Notes under the pieces: model-generated
The model's input: the letters and a program-made list of their open reading frames with translations, nothing else
What the model was told of the DNA's origin: nothing
Database searches by the model: none
Part shown: piece after piece, positions 16,686 through 26,100 of the stretch
How positions within the stretch are numbered: the stretch's first letter is position 1
Layout: every line of letters begins with the position of its first letter
Assembly (NCBI GenBank): GCA_016709765.1
Contig: JADJMD010000012.1
Location: 496,001-560,000, forward strand
From: Ignavibacteriales bacterium
Lineage (GTDB): Bacteria > Bacteroidota > Ignavibacteria > Ignavibacteriales > Ignavibacteriaceae
Direction of reading: 5' to 3'
DNA length: 64,000 bases
Translations under genes and position numbers: made by a program

Positions 16686-18635
16686 ATGATAGATCTAGTA
16701 AATGTTTCTTTACAATTCGGTGGTAAATATCTTTTTAAAGATATTAATTATAAAATTTCTTCTGGTGATAAAATATCATTGGTCGGTGCAAATGGAACTG
16801 GCAAATCTTCCATCCTAAAAATCATTTCTGGCTCACTTCAGCCGGAATCAGGAAATGTGCTAAAACAAAAACGTATCGCAATCGGATATCTTCCTCAAGA
16901 TCACGTAACTCACATCGGTAAAACTCTCTTAGAAGAAGCATCTTCAGCGCTAACAGATATTATTGAACTTCAAAATAAAGAAAAGTCTATATCGGAAGCG
17001 CTCTCAAATTCAAATCTCACTGAAGATGAACAAATGGATCTTGCTCATCAGCTTGGCGAAGTTCATCATAAGCTGGATGGATTGGATTCATATTCAGCGG
17101 AATCTAAAGTTGAAAAAATTTTAATTGGACTTGGGTTTGAAGAAGAAGATTTTACTCGATTAACAGATCAGTTTTCTGGCGGATGGCAGATGCGTATAGC
17201 GCTTGCTAAAATTCTTATCTCACAAAATGATATTTTACTTTTAGATGAACCCACAAACCATCTTGATATTGATTCCCTTGAATGGCTGATAGATTTTCTC
17301 AAGGCTTACAAAGGCGGATTGTTAATTGTATCACACGATAAAGATTTTATAAATCAGGTCACGAATCGAACATTGGAGATTTTTCTTGGGAAGTTTTATA
17401 CTTTTAAAGGCGACTATGATTCTTACATACAGTATAAAATTGAAAGAGACGAATTAACTGTGCATCAATTTGAACAGCAGCAAAAAAAGTTAAAAGAAAC
17501 ACAAAAGTTTATTGAGCGGTTTCGATACAAAGCGACTAAATCGCGGCAGGTACAGAGCCGAATAAAGCAGCTTGATAAGGTTGAACTGATTGAACTGCCT
17601 GAAGATAAGAGTGAAATCAACATCAGATTTCCTGAACCACCACAAAGCGGAAGAACACCAATAAAACTTATTTCAATTAAAAAGGCCTATGGGGATAAAA
17701 AAGTTTTTAGTGGAATTGATTTTGAGATTGAAAAGGGTGAAAAGATCGCTTTTGTTGGACCAAACGGAGCAGGAAAATCAACACTTGCAAAAATTATTGC
17801 AGGCGTTATAGATTATAATTCCGGAGAAAGAATTTTAGGACATAATACAATTGTTTCTTACTATGCACAGGATGTTGCTGATAATCTTAATCCATCTTTA
17901 GACATTATTGAAACCGTTGATGGTATTGCTGAAGATAAAACAGTTGGGCAACTTCGTTCTTTACTTGGTTCGTTTCTGTTTTCTGGTGATGATGTATTTA
18001 AAAAAGTTGGAGTGCTTTCAGGCGGAGAAAAAAGTAGAATTGCACTGTGTAAAATCTTGCTAACAAAAGCCAATTTAATAATACTTGATGAGCCAACAAA
18101 CCACTTGGATTACGCATCAAAACTCATTTTGCAAAAAGCACTAATGGATTTTAAAGGAACGCTTATTCTTGTTTCGCACGATGTAGATTTCTTAAGACCA
18201 CTCGCTACAAAAGTGATTGATATCAGGAAGGGAAATCTAAAAACATATTTAGGTGGTATTGATTACTTCCTTTCAAAAAGAGATTTATCATCACTTGAAA
18301 GAGATGTAACGACAACTATAAAAAAGGAAAAGAATGATAATATCAATCGTAAAGAACAAAAAAGAATTGAAGCCGAACTAAGACAACAGAAACATAAAGC
18401 CACAAAAGATTTATCCAAAGAGATTTTACGCCATGAAGAGAAGATAACTTCTTATGAAAAAGAAATTAGAGAATTGGAAGAAAAATTAGCTGATCCAAAT
18501 ATTTATAACGATGGCGTTCTTGCAAAAGAAGCGACTAATAAATTTAACAAAGCTAAGATGGATCTTGAGAGTACACTTAAAAAGTGGGAAGCACTTAACG
18601 AACAACTAATAGATATTAAATCACAATTTGTATAA
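16686..18635 (+). CDS. ABC-F family ATPase (ribosome-associated)
   Basis: 649 residues with two ABC domains and no membrane segment. Domain 1 has 'GANGTGKSS', 'SGGWQMRIALAK', 'LLDEPTNHLD'; domain 2 has 'GPNGAGKST', 'LSGGEKSR', 'ILDEPTNHLD'. The interdomain linker is a charged helix pair, and a C-terminal coiled coil (~540-645) resembles the Uup/YheS type. ABC-F proteins act on the ribosomal E site to rescue or tune translation; some confer antibiotic protection, but nothing here indicates that. The start is close to the propeller gene stop, suggesting cotranscription. Confidence 0.95.
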   Translation: MIDLVNVSLQFGGKYLFKDINYKISSGDKISLVGANGTGKSSILKIISGSLQPESGNVLKQKRIAIGYLPQDHVTHIGKTLLEEASSALTDIIELQNKEKSISEALSNSNLTEDEQMDLAHQLGEVHHKLDGLDSYSAESKVEKILIGLGFEEEDFTRLTDQFSGGWQMRIALAKILISQNDILLLDEPTNHLDIDSLEWLIDFLKAYKGGLLIVSHDKDFINQVTNRTLEIFLGKFYTFKGDYDSYIQYKIERDELTVHQFEQQQKKLKETQKFIERFRYKATKSRQVQSRIKQLDKVELIELPEDKSEINIRFPEPPQSGRTPIKLISIKKAYGDKKVFSGIDFEIEKGEKIAFVGPNGAGKSTLAKIIAGVIDYNSGERILGHNTIVSYYAQDVADNLNPSLDIIETVDGIAEDKTVGQLRSLLGSFLFSGDDVFKKVGVLSGGEKSRIALCKILLTKANLIILDEPTNHLDYASKLILQKALMDFKGTLILVSHDVDFLRPLATKVIDIRKGNLKTYLGGIDYFLSKRDLSSLERDVTTTIKKEKNDNINRKEQKRIEAELRQQKHKATKDLSKEILRHEEKITSYEKEIRELEEKLADPNIYNDGVLAKEATNKFNKAKMDLESTLKKWEALNEQLIDIKSQFV

Positions 18636-18669
18636 ACAAGTAGTCCGTACTAAGCACAGATACACTTTA

Positions 18670-19647
18670 CTAAACCTTTATATTCAAAAACTCTTCAGTT
18701 AAAGCCAAGCCGCCATAAATTGCTGCATCATCCCCAAGCTTTGAGGCAACAATTTTAACGCCTTTTGCAGCAGCATCAAAAACATGGTCCTGAAAATTTT
18801 GTTTAATAATTGGAAGCATAAAATCGCCGAGCGCTTCTATAACACCGCCGCCAAGAACAATTTTATCAAAGTTCATTAAGTTACAAACGCTTGCAAGAAC
18901 CGATCCAATTACAGCACATGCTTCAGTAATTCTACTGATAACCACTTTATCTTTTTTATCAATGGCATTTTTTAAGGCCCCGCTTTTAATTCTTTGATTA
19001 GAATTAATAAGATCTGCAAGTACACTTTTCTTTTTCAATTTTTTTACATCATATATAATGTTACTTACAATGGCGGTTCTGCTCGCAAGAGCTTCAAAGC
19101 ATCCCTTTTTTCCACATCCACATTTTGGACCATCTTTCTCAACAAGCATATGCCCTATTTCACCAGCTACAAAATTAAAACCTCTATAGATTTTTTTATT
19201 AATTACAACACCGCCTCCAATTCCAGTTCCCACAAAAACAGCCAGCATATTTGTTGCATCTTTACCTACTCCGATATTTTTTATGCCAAGTGCTCCCAGG
19301 TTAACATCATTTTCTAGAAGTACTTTGTATGGAATAAGTTTTTCAAGTTCAGCTTTCATCTTATAATTTTTAATACCAAGATTTGGGGCAATTCCGATAA
19401 CTCCTGTTTTTGGATTAACTGAACCCGGCACGCCAAGACAAACGGCAACAATATTCTGTTTGCTCAATTTAGAAATTGTAACAACCTTTTTTACAAGTTC
19501 AGCAATATCTTTAACATAAATTTTGGTTCCACTACTAAAATTGGTTGGTCTTTTTTGTCGAGCAATAATTCCCTTTTTAGAATTTAAAACAGATGCAAGA
19601 ATTTTAGTTCCGCCCATATCCACACTAACAATAAATTTCTCTTGCAT
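18670..19647 (-). CDS. ROK-family sugar kinase (glucokinase-like)
   Basis: 325 residues. 'SVDMGGTKI' is the ATP phosphate-binding loop; 'LENDVNLGALG' holds the catalytic Asp; 'GTGIGGGVV' and 'GEIGHM' are ROK signature parts; 'CGCGKKGCFEALAS' is the zinc-binding cysteine motif. No helix-turn-helix precedes the kinase domain, so it is an enzyme and not a ROK repressor. Glucose is the commonest substrate but is not provable here. A clear AGGAG lies eight bases before the ATG. It is convergent with the ABC-F gene and divergent from ksgA. Confidence 0.93.
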   Translation of the reverse strand: MQEKFIVSVDMGGTKILASVLNSKKGIIARQKRPTNFSSGTKIYVKDIAELVKKVVTISKLSKQNIVAVCLGVPGSVNPKTGVIGIAPNLGIKNYKMKAELEKLIPYKVLLENDVNLGALGIKNIGVGKDATNMLAVFVGTGIGGGVVINKKIYRGFNFVAGEIGHMLVEKDGPKCGCGKKGCFEALASRTAIVSNIIYDVKKLKKKSVLADLINSNQRIKSGALKNAIDKKDKVVISRITEACAVIGSVLASVCNLMNFDKIVLGGGVIEALGDFMLPIIKQNFQDHVFDAAAKGVKIVASKLGDDAAIYGGLALTEEFLNIKV

Positions 19648-19692
19648 TTGTTATCTCCTTGGATTTTTATTTGGAAAGTTTACTTAAGAAAA

Positions 19693-19716
19693 GTATAAGA
19701 TATTTTTTTCTTATAC
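19693..19716. promoter_or_regulatory. Inverted repeat GTATAAGA-N8-TCTTATAC between ROK kinase and ksgA
   Basis: Eight-base perfect arms around TATTTTTT in the 130-base divergent gap. It could be an operator for the kinase or ksgA, or an RNA hairpin. No matching regulator is adjacent. Confidence 0.3.
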
Positions 19717-19777
19717 AAATCAAATCGAATTTTTACATCTGAAATTTGCTATCTTGACAAAGATTTTTATAACAATT

Positions 19778-20557
19778 ATGAATAAAGTTTTACCACTAAA
19801 AAGATTCGGCCAGAATTTTCTGCAAGATCAGAATATAATTAAAAAGATAGTTTCTGAAATTGACCCGAAAGAAAATGATTTGATTATCGAAATTGGTCCC
19901 GGACAAGGAGCTCTAACTCAATATTTGGCGGAGAGTAAAGCGAATTTTACTGCAATTGAAATTGATAAAAGAGTAATTGAAGATTTACAAAATCGTTTTA
20001 CAAATCTTAATCTTATCCAACAAGATTTTTTACAATTAGATTTGAATAATTTTATTTCTTCTTCCAAGAATAAAATTAGAGTGGTTGGAAATATTCCATA
20101 TAATATCACATCACCGATTTTATTTAAACTATTTGAGAATAACACAATTATTGAAGACGCCGTTTTTATGGTTCAATATGAAGTTGCAAAAAGAATGACA
20201 ACAAAAATTGGTTCAAAGGATTATGGAATTCTTTCCGTTCTATTGGAATTTTTTGGAAAGACAAAATTGGCATTTAAAGTATCACCAAATGTTTTCTACC
20301 CAAAACCAAACGTTCATTCTGCTGTTGTTCACATACATTTTAATAATATTCGAAATAATTCTGAATTTAATTCAATGTTCAAATCAATTGTAAAATCTTC
20401 TTTCGGAAATCGCAGAAAAACACTAAAAAATTCGTTGAGCAATGGTATATTTGCCGGTGTAGATTTTAGCGAGTGTGGTATCGATCTTTCGTTACGCGCA
20501 GAACAACTTACAATTGATGACTTTATTAAACTCACTGAGTTTATTATCAATAAATAA
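19778..20557 (+). CDS. ksgA: 16S rRNA (adenine1518-N6/adenine1519-N6) dimethyltransferase
   Basis: Start taken as ATG at 19778, giving 259 residues, because the conserved region begins at 'PLKRFGQNFLQD' straight after; a TTG 24 bases earlier adds a non-conserved 'MTKIFITI'. KsgA dimethylates two adjacent adenines in helix 45 of 16S rRNA during small-subunit assembly. Motifs: 'EIGPGQGALTQ' (SAM), 'AIEIDKR', 'QQDFLQ', 'VGNIPYNITSPI' (catalytic NxPY), 'MVQYEVAKRM'. The C-terminal helical domain is complete. The next gene starts 28 bases on. Confidence 0.97.
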   Translation: MNKVLPLKRFGQNFLQDQNIIKKIVSEIDPKENDLIIEIGPGQGALTQYLAESKANFTAIEIDKRVIEDLQNRFTNLNLIQQDFLQLDLNNFISSSKNKIRVVGNIPYNITSPILFKLFENNTIIEDAVFMVQYEVAKRMTTKIGSKDYGILSVLLEFFGKTKLAFKVSPNVFYPKPNVHSAVVHIHFNNIRNNSEFNSMFKSIVKSSFGNRRKTLKNSLSNGIFAGVDFSECGIDLSLRAEQLTIDDFIKLTEFIINK

Positions 20558-20585
20558 AACCGATTGTTTCATTTAATACTATTTA

Positions 20586-21536
20586 ATGTCTAAAATAAAA
20601 TCGTTAATAATAAAATTAAAAGCATTTGATATAGTTGTTATCGGCTTTTCTTTTTTTTTAATTACTCTTCACATACTTTTTTACAACAGAATTGATAATT
20701 CATTAAATTGGATTTTAATAAATCTTGTTGTGATAACAATCGCTTTTGTAATTTCATATCTTGAAGCAATCTCAGATCAAAAAGTTTGGCGCATTATTCA
20801 TTACTGGTATATCGCACCAATAATTTTGCTTACTTTCAGACAATTATATTTTATGGTAAAACCAATTCGACTTTATGATTATGACAGTTGGTTTATAGTG
20901 CTTGATAAATGGATGTTTGGTACAAATCCTACGCAGTTTTTACATCAATTCTCACATCCGGTAATTACAGAAATTTTGCAAATAATATATGGGATGTTTT
21001 ATCTGCTCCCTATTATTCTGGGATTATCGCTTTTAAATAAAGATAGATACATTGCTTTAGACTTTGCATTGTTCTCTGTTATCTATGGATTTTTTCTTTC
21101 CTATTTAGGATATTTTTCTTTACCGGGAATTGGTCCAAGATTTACCTTGCACGATTTTAGCACAATTAATCAATCTCTTCCTGGCCTTTATTTGACAAAT
21201 TATTTACGAGAAATGACAAACACCGGTGAAGGAATTCCGTTTGGAACATTGAATCCTGCAGAGGTTGTTCAGCGAGATGTTTTTCCGAGCGGGCACACAA
21301 TGATAACATTAATTGTGATGTATCTATCAGTAAGACTGAGAAGCAGAAGTAGATATTTTTTTATACCAATTGGAACTTTACTAATCTTTTCAACTGTTTA
21401 TTTGTGGTATCATTATGTTATTGATTTAGTAGGTGGATTAGTGTTTGCAATTTTTTCAATGTGGAGTGGAAAAATCTTTTTTAACTGGTGGCGCAAAAAA
21501 ATTGGCAAAGAAATATTTGAATATGAAAAGCATTAG
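20586..21536 (+). CDS. PAP2-superfamily membrane phosphatase
   Basis: 316 residues with about six to seven hydrophobic segments. The PAP2 motifs C2 'PSGHT' and C3 'YHYVIDLVGG' (with the His nucleophile and supporting Asp) are clear, and the C1 equivalent lies near 'GIGPRFT'. The arrangement resembles the inositol-phosphotransferase/phosphatidic acid phosphatase subgroup. It likely removes a phosphate from a lipid such as undecaprenyl pyrophosphate or phosphatidic acid, or transfers a head group. The substrate cannot be told. It sits between ksgA and menG in a plus-strand run and ends 5 bases before menG. Confidence 0.85.
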   Translation: MSKIKSLIIKLKAFDIVVIGFSFFLITLHILFYNRIDNSLNWILINLVVITIAFVISYLEAISDQKVWRIIHYWYIAPIILLTFRQLYFMVKPIRLYDYDSWFIVLDKWMFGTNPTQFLHQFSHPVITEILQIIYGMFYLLPIILGLSLLNKDRYIALDFALFSVIYGFFLSYLGYFSLPGIGPRFTLHDFSTINQSLPGLYLTNYLREMTNTGEGIPFGTLNPAEVVQRDVFPSGHTMITLIVMYLSVRLRSRSRYFFIPIGTLLIFSTVYLWYHYVIDLVGGLVFAIFSMWSGKIFFNWWRKKIGKEIFEYEKH

Positions 21537-21541
21537 TAGAT

Positions 21542-22225
21542 ATGAATGAGAAGAAAACACAAGTAAAAAAAATGTTTGACAACATTGCTGGTAAATATGA
21601 TTTTCTTAATCATTTTTTAAGCTTTGGTTTGGATTTTTACTGGAGAAAAAAAGCTTTAAAACTTACAGGTTTAGATTCAAATTCAGTTTTGTTAGATGTT
21701 GCTTGTGGTACTGGTGATGTTGCAATTCAAGCGAAGAAAATGGGTGTTCAATATATTTACGGTGCAGATTTTTCTTATAATATGCTGAGCTTGTTTGATA
21801 AAAAATCTGAATGGATTGATGGAAAGCTTGTACAAATGGTTGCTGAAAAAATTCCATTTAAAGATGAATCCGTTACAAACATTACTGTAGCATTCGGGGT
21901 TAGAAATTTTTATGATATTCAGGAAGGATTTAATTCTTTCTACAGAATATTAAAACCAAATGGCAAAGCCACTGTAGTAGAGTTCAGAATGCCATCAAAC
22001 AAAATTGTAAAAAGCATTTACAGATTTTATTTTAAAATTATTTTACCTTGTTTAGGTGGAATTATTTCCGGTGATAAAGCAGCTTATACTTACCTTCCGG
22101 ATTCTGTTGAAGAATTTGATAAAAAAATAAACTTGATTTCCCTTCTCAAAAATTCAGGGTTTAGGGAAATCAAGAAATATAATTTTACTTTTAAAACTGT
22201 ACAGGTTGTAATCGCAACAAAGTAA
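21542..22225 (+). CDS. menG: Demethylmenaquinone methyltransferase
   Basis: 227 residues. The UbiE/MenG signature is clear: 'VKKMFDNIAGKYDFLNHFLSFGLDFYWRK', SAM site 'DVACGTGDVA', 'GADFSYNML', 'VAFGVRNFYD', and a C-terminal 'AYTYLPDSVEEF'. It C-methylates demethylmenaquinone to menaquinone; in a bacterium of this type menaquinone is the expected quinone. It starts 5 bases after the PAP2 gene. The stop abuts the stop of a convergent lipoprotein gene with no gap. Confidence 0.95.
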   Translation: MNEKKTQVKKMFDNIAGKYDFLNHFLSFGLDFYWRKKALKLTGLDSNSVLLDVACGTGDVAIQAKKMGVQYIYGADFSYNMLSLFDKKSEWIDGKLVQMVAEKIPFKDESVTNITVAFGVRNFYDIQEGFNSFYRILKPNGKATVVEFRMPSNKIVKSIYRFYFKIILPCLGGIISGDKAAYTYLPDSVEEFDKKINLISLLKNSGFREIKKYNFTFKTVQVVIATK

Positions 22226-22999
22226 TTATGGAATGTTATACTGATTTAAATCCATCTTCACATTTGTTTCGGGCGGAAAAATATTTTCATTTAAAAGAAA
22301 ATTAAACACTTCAGCATCGCCATCCCATTTTACAAAACCTAAATCTTTAACCACCCAGCCATAAGCAACGTAAACAGATTCAGGACCTGTAGAACTTGTT
22401 CTTACTACAAATGAATATTTAATTTTAAATGTATTAAACTGTGCAGGCAAATTGTTTACGGTTGTGTTTATTGTCTCCTGCGATTCAACAATCGCATCGA
22501 TATCAATAACATTAATCCCAACAATTAAAACGCTTAATGTTAAAGTATAAACAGGAAATGTTTGATTTATCGTTAATGGATAAAACAATATTCTTGATTC
22601 TTTATCAACACTTAAATATTGTCTTAAGGTATCGGGAATAAACCCTGTAAATCCTGTTGTATCCGTATAAGAAAAAACGCCAGTGTTACTTTTACGAACA
22701 AATAAAGTAGAAAAGTTTGTTAGTGTATCAAACGGAAGAAATGTTTGAAAAGAATCTCTTTGGATGTAATAAGTTGTACCTTCAAGAATTGTACTATCAT
22801 TAAAATTTGTAATGCGATTTCCATTAACTGTAAACCCGGTACTATCTTTAATTTCAAGATCATAAACTAATGAAGCACCATTTTGTATTTTATAGTACTG
22901 ATCATTTATACTTACAATCCCAGGCTCGGTTGTAGATTCTTTGCAAGCTGTTAATAATAATATTATTGCAAATAATAGAAATAATAAATTCTTTTTCAT
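22226..22999 (-). CDS. Predicted lipoprotein of unknown function
   Basis: 257 residues. 'MKKNLLFLLFAIILLLTACKES' is a lipoprotein signal with lipobox LTAC (Cys19). The mature part is rich in beta-strand patterns and Thr/Asn and has no recognised domain. It repeatedly contains phrases suggestive of a compact beta-sandwich ('YYKIQNGASLVYDLEI', 'TFKIKYSFVVRTSS'). The gene begins where rdgB ends, so it is the last gene of the AhpD-amidohydrolase-rdgB-lipoprotein operon, convergent with menG. Confidence 0.75.
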   Translation of the reverse strand: MKKNLLFLLFAIILLLTACKESTTEPGIVSINDQYYKIQNGASLVYDLEIKDSTGFTVNGNRITNFNDSTILEGTTYYIQRDSFQTFLPFDTLTNFSTLFVRKSNTGVFSYTDTTGFTGFIPDTLRQYLSVDKESRILFYPLTINQTFPVYTLTLSVLIVGINVIDIDAIVESQETINTTVNNLPAQFNTFKIKYSFVVRTSSTGPESVYVAYGWVVKDLGFVKWDGDAEVFNFLLNENIFPPETNVKMDLNQYNIP

Positions 23000-23578
23000 T
23001 TATTCCAAAAACTTTTTTAATTGTTTAAATGCGTTCAAACGGTGACTAATTTTATTTTTCTCCACGTGAGAAAGTTCTGCCATTGTATTATCGTATCCGG
23101 TTGGAATAAATAAAGGGTCATAACCAAATCCATTCTTACCTCTTGGATTTTTTATAATGTTTCCTCTTATTTCTCCAACTGCTGACTTAGATTCTTTTCC
23201 ATCGTAATAAACTGCAGCACAAACAAATCTTCCAGCATGCGGCTCTGGATATGCAAATAGTTTTGCAATAAGTTTTTGATTATTTTTCTCATCGTCCGCA
23301 TCTTCACCCGCGTATCTTGCAGAATAAATTCCTGGCTCACCGTTTAATTGAAAAGTCTCTAAACCGGAATCATCACCAATACTTGGAATACCATATTTTT
23401 CAAAGGCAGCTTTTACTTTTAGTTCAGCATTATCTAAAAACGTTGCTCCTGTTTCTTCAACATTAGGGTATTCTTTAAAGTTCAGAAAGGATAAAATTTC
23501 TACATCAATATCTTTTAATATTTCTTTTACGTCTCTAAGCTTGCCTTTATTTGTAGTGGCGAGAAGAATTTGCTTCAT
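23000..23578 (-). CDS. rdgB: dITP/XTP pyrophosphatase (RdgB/HAM1)
   Basis: 192 residues. It hydrolyses non-canonical purine triphosphates (ITP, dITP, XTP) to monophosphates, protecting DNA. Motifs: 'LATTNKGKLRDVKEIL', 'GDDSGLE', 'PGIYSARYAG', 'NGFGYDPLF', 'AELSHVEKNKISHR'. The ATG shares one base with the stop of the upstream amidohydrolase gene. Pairing with a deaminase-type amidohydrolase suggests a purine-salvage or clean-up operon, by inference. Confidence 0.96.
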   Translation of the reverse strand: MKQILLATTNKGKLRDVKEILKDIDVEILSFLNFKEYPNVEETGATFLDNAELKVKAAFEKYGIPSIGDDSGLETFQLNGEPGIYSARYAGEDADDEKNNQKLIAKLFAYPEPHAGRFVCAAVYYDGKESKSAVGEIRGNIIKNPRGKNGFGYDPLFIPTGYDNTMAELSHVEKNKISHRLNAFKQLKKFLE

Positions 23579-24915
23579 TATTTATTCGCTCTCTTTAGTA
23601 GTTTTTTTAATTCTTCTTTAGATTTTTGACTTAATTCTGTCTTATCATATACAAGAGATTTTTTATTCAACACTTTCCATTCACCTTCAACCATCACTGA
23701 ATGAACTGAATCGTTGGAAGATGAATAAACTAGATCAGAATAAATTACTTCATTACTTTCAGACATTGAATGTGTGTTTGAATTTAAATCCAGTAAAACT
23801 AAATCGGCTTTCTTTCCAACTTCAAGGCTTCCTATTTCATTTTGAAGATGTAATGCTCTTGCCCCTTCGATAGTTGCAAGTTTAAAAACAGTTTTTGCAT
23901 CCATAACAGTTGAACCGTGAATCGGCTTCTGAATCAATGCTGCCAATCTCATTTCATTAAAAATGCCAAGATTGTTATTGCATGGTGCTCCGTCTGCACC
24001 GAGTGAAACTGAGATTCCTTTTTTTAGATACTTTGGAATATTTGCAATTCCTGAACCAAGCTTTAAGTTTGAAGAAGGGCAATGAGACACTCTAACATTA
24101 TTTTTTTTCAGCAGCTCAGTTTCTTTATCATTAACATGGATGCAGTGAGCAATTACCGAGTGATCATCAATTACTCCAATTGAATTAAAGTACTCAATAT
24201 TTTCTTTTTTGTGTCTTCGTTTAACTTCAGCAATTTCATTTTTATTCTCAGATGAGTGGGTGTGATATAAACTTCCCTCAAAATCTTTTTTCATGTCAAA
24301 GGAATCTTTAAGAAGTTTTTCTGTGCACGACAAAACAAATCTAGGTGCAAATCCGTATTTTACTTTTCCGTTTGAAGTGTTATGATATGTTTTTGCTAAT
24401 TGATAAATCTCTTCAAGTTCGGATTTTGTTGATGATTTAAATTGTGGAAATAAATCGTTCTCATCAATCAAACATTTGCCCGCAATTGCCCGCATACCCG
24501 AGTTTTGCAACTCATCAAAGATCACTTCTTGATGACGCAGAGTTCCCATATCAAGCAAAGTTGTAGTTCCACCCAATAACAACTCATTAATTCCTAATCT
24601 GGTTGAAGCTAAAAGCGAATTCTTATTATGCGCATTTTCAAAAGGAAATATTTTTAATTGCAGCCAATCTAATAATTCAAGATCATCTGCTAATCCACGA
24701 AATAAAGTTTGACAAAGATGAATGTGTGTCTGCACAAATCCGGGAATCAAAGTTAAATTCTCAAATCGATGGACTAATTTTATATTTTTTTTGAAAAGCT
24801 GCTCATTATTTTTTGCAATACGAACAATTCTTCCATTTTTAATTTCTACAAAATGATTTTTTAGAATTCTATCTTTACCATCTAAAGTAACAATATTTTT
24901 AGGTACAATAATCAT
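23578..24915 (-). CDS. Amidohydrolase (MtaD/SsnA-type nucleoside or purine deaminase family)
   Basis: 445 residues. Metal motifs: 'QTHIHLCQTLFRG' with His64 and His66, 'HTHSSEN', 'IAHCIHV', and 'SLGADGAPCNN'. 'LADDLELLDWLQ' matches the S-adenosylhomocysteine/methylthioadenosine deaminase and guanine deaminase groups. It probably hydrolytically deaminates a purine or nucleoside. The exact substrate is not decided by sequence alone. It overlaps rdgB by one base and the upstream AhpD-like gene by one base, so all are cotranslated in one minus-strand operon. Confidence 0.88.
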   Translation of the reverse strand: MIIVPKNIVTLDGKDRILKNHFVEIKNGRIVRIAKNNEQLFKKNIKLVHRFENLTLIPGFVQTHIHLCQTLFRGLADDLELLDWLQLKIFPFENAHNKNSLLASTRLGINELLLGGTTTLLDMGTLRHQEVIFDELQNSGMRAIAGKCLIDENDLFPQFKSSTKSELEEIYQLAKTYHNTSNGKVKYGFAPRFVLSCTEKLLKDSFDMKKDFEGSLYHTHSSENKNEIAEVKRRHKKENIEYFNSIGVIDDHSVIAHCIHVNDKETELLKKNNVRVSHCPSSNLKLGSGIANIPKYLKKGISVSLGADGAPCNNNLGIFNEMRLAALIQKPIHGSTVMDAKTVFKLATIEGARALHLQNEIGSLEVGKKADLVLLDLNSNTHSMSESNEVIYSDLVYSSSNDSVHSVMVEGEWKVLNKKSLVYDKTELSQKSKEELKKLLKRANK

Positions 24916-25274
24916 TATTCAGCTTTCCCTTTTTCATCAAAAATATTGTCCATTATTTCAAAAGCATATCTTAAATGCGGGATAACAATTGAGCCGCCCA
25001 CAATCAATGCAACATTAAATGTTTCCATCAGCTCTTCGCGAGTTGCGCCTTCTTGTATTGCGCGATCGATATGATAAAAAATACAATCGTTACAACGTAA
25101 AACCATTGATGAAGAAAGTCCTAATAACTCTTTTGTCTTTGCGCTGAGCGCTCCATCAATGTATGCTTTATTATCGAGTGCAAAGAATTTATTAAAATCT
25201 CTAAAACCAGAATTTAATATTTTATCGTTCATCTCTGTACGATAGGCACGAGTTTCAGTTGTAGTTTTTTTCAT
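24915..25274 (-). CDS. AhpD-like/carboxymuconolactone decarboxylase-family protein
   Basis: 119 residues. The family signature 'LRCNDCIFYHIDRAIQEGATREELMETF' has the C-x2-C-x3-H redox site (CNDC...H). AhpD-like proteins reduce peroxiredoxin partners or act as general disulfide/peroxidase proteins; true decarboxylases lack the cysteines. It is first in the operon with the amidohydrolase and rdgB. The physiological partner is unknown. Confidence 0.9.
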   Translation of the reverse strand: MKKTTTETRAYRTEMNDKILNSGFRDFNKFFALDNKAYIDGALSAKTKELLGLSSSMVLRCNDCIFYHIDRAIQEGATREELMETFNVALIVGGSIVIPHLRYAFEIMDNIFDEKGKAE

Positions 25275-25350
25275 TTTATTTCCTATTAAGATCTTTTTTT
25301 GATATTAAATAGCCACAAGCTTTAGGGGTTTTTGTTTGCTTTACCAATTT

Positions 25351-25444
25351 TCATTGCGAATACCACTTTAGTGGGTGAAGCAATCTTTGATATTGTGATA
25401 ATTCCAATATTCAGGTTGCTTCGTTCGAAGACTTAATCACAATG
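25351..25444. repeat. Imperfect inverted-repeat element (CATTGCGA...GAAGCAATC type)
   Basis: The left arm starts TCATTGCGA and ends GAAGCAATC, with an inner palindrome CCACT-TT-AGTGG. The right arm, GGTTGCTTC to CACAATGA, is its imperfect reverse complement. This is the layout of a degraded palindromic intergenic repeat. The gap also holds the 5' flank of the AhpD-like gene. Confidence 0.5.
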
Positions 25445-25455
25445 ATTTTTTGCCT

Positions 25456-26100
25456 TTAAAAATCATTTTTATCAGCATCATAAGATACTTCTAACTTATT
25501 TGCAGGAATTCCAGATTCTTCCTCTTCCCAATCATACTTCTTAGGAGGATCAACTTTTCTAAAAATAAATGATGCTATTATTCCAACAATTGCACCGGAT
25601 AGATGTGATTCCCATGAAACACCTTTCTCAACTGGAAGAACACCCCAGATCAATCCACCGTACAAAAAAATAACAACAAGAGCTAAAGCAATAGAGCGAT
25701 TATCTTTTCTAAAAATACCGCTGAAAAATAAGAACGAAACAAATCCATAAATAATTCCACTTGCACCTATGTGATATACTTCGCGTGCAAAAATCCAAAC
25801 TAATATTCCTGTCCCCAAATAAATAATAGTAAAAACTTTGTAAGCTACTTTGGGATAGAAATAAAATATTCCGAGTCCCATAAAAATTAATGGTGCCGAA
25901 TTAGAAATCAGATGTGAAAAACCGCCGTGAATCAATGGTGAAGTGAATATTCCTACAAGGCCACTAATATTTCTTGGAAGTATTCCGAGTTTGTATGCAG
26001 GAATATCTAATAAATAAGTAACCAAATAAATAACCCATAACAATAAGGGAAATGTTAAAGGAATTATAAGTTTGCGAAATAATTCTTTTGTGTTTTGCAA
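25456..26100 (-). CDS. Rhomboid-family intramembrane serine protease
   Basis: 214 residues with six hydrophobic segments. The catalytic pair is visible: Ser114 in 'GASG' and His166 in 'ESHLSGA'. 'HGGFSHLISNSAPL' supplies the conserved His and Asn near the oxyanion hole, and the helix pattern fits GlpG-type rhomboids. They cleave transmembrane substrates inside the lipid bilayer. The C-terminus is a charged tail of ~30 residues. Flanking gaps on both sides contain short inverted repeats, and it is probably transcribed alone. Confidence 0.92.
   Translation of the reverse strand: MQNTKELFRKLIIPLTFPLLLWVIYLVTYLLDIPAYKLGILPRNISGLVGIFTSPLIHGGFSHLISNSAPLIFMGLGIFYFYPKVAYKVFTIIYLGTGILVWIFAREVYHIGASGIIYGFVSFLFFSGIFRKDNRSIALALVVIFLYGGLIWGVLPVEKGVSWESHLSGAIVGIIASFIFRKVDPPKKYDWEEEESGIPANKLEVSYDADKNDF

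Noticed and set aside
19754..19777. Longer ksgA start at TTG 19754, or TTGACA there as a -35 box
   Set aside because: The added residues are not conserved. TTGACA has no good -10 at the right distance before the ATG.
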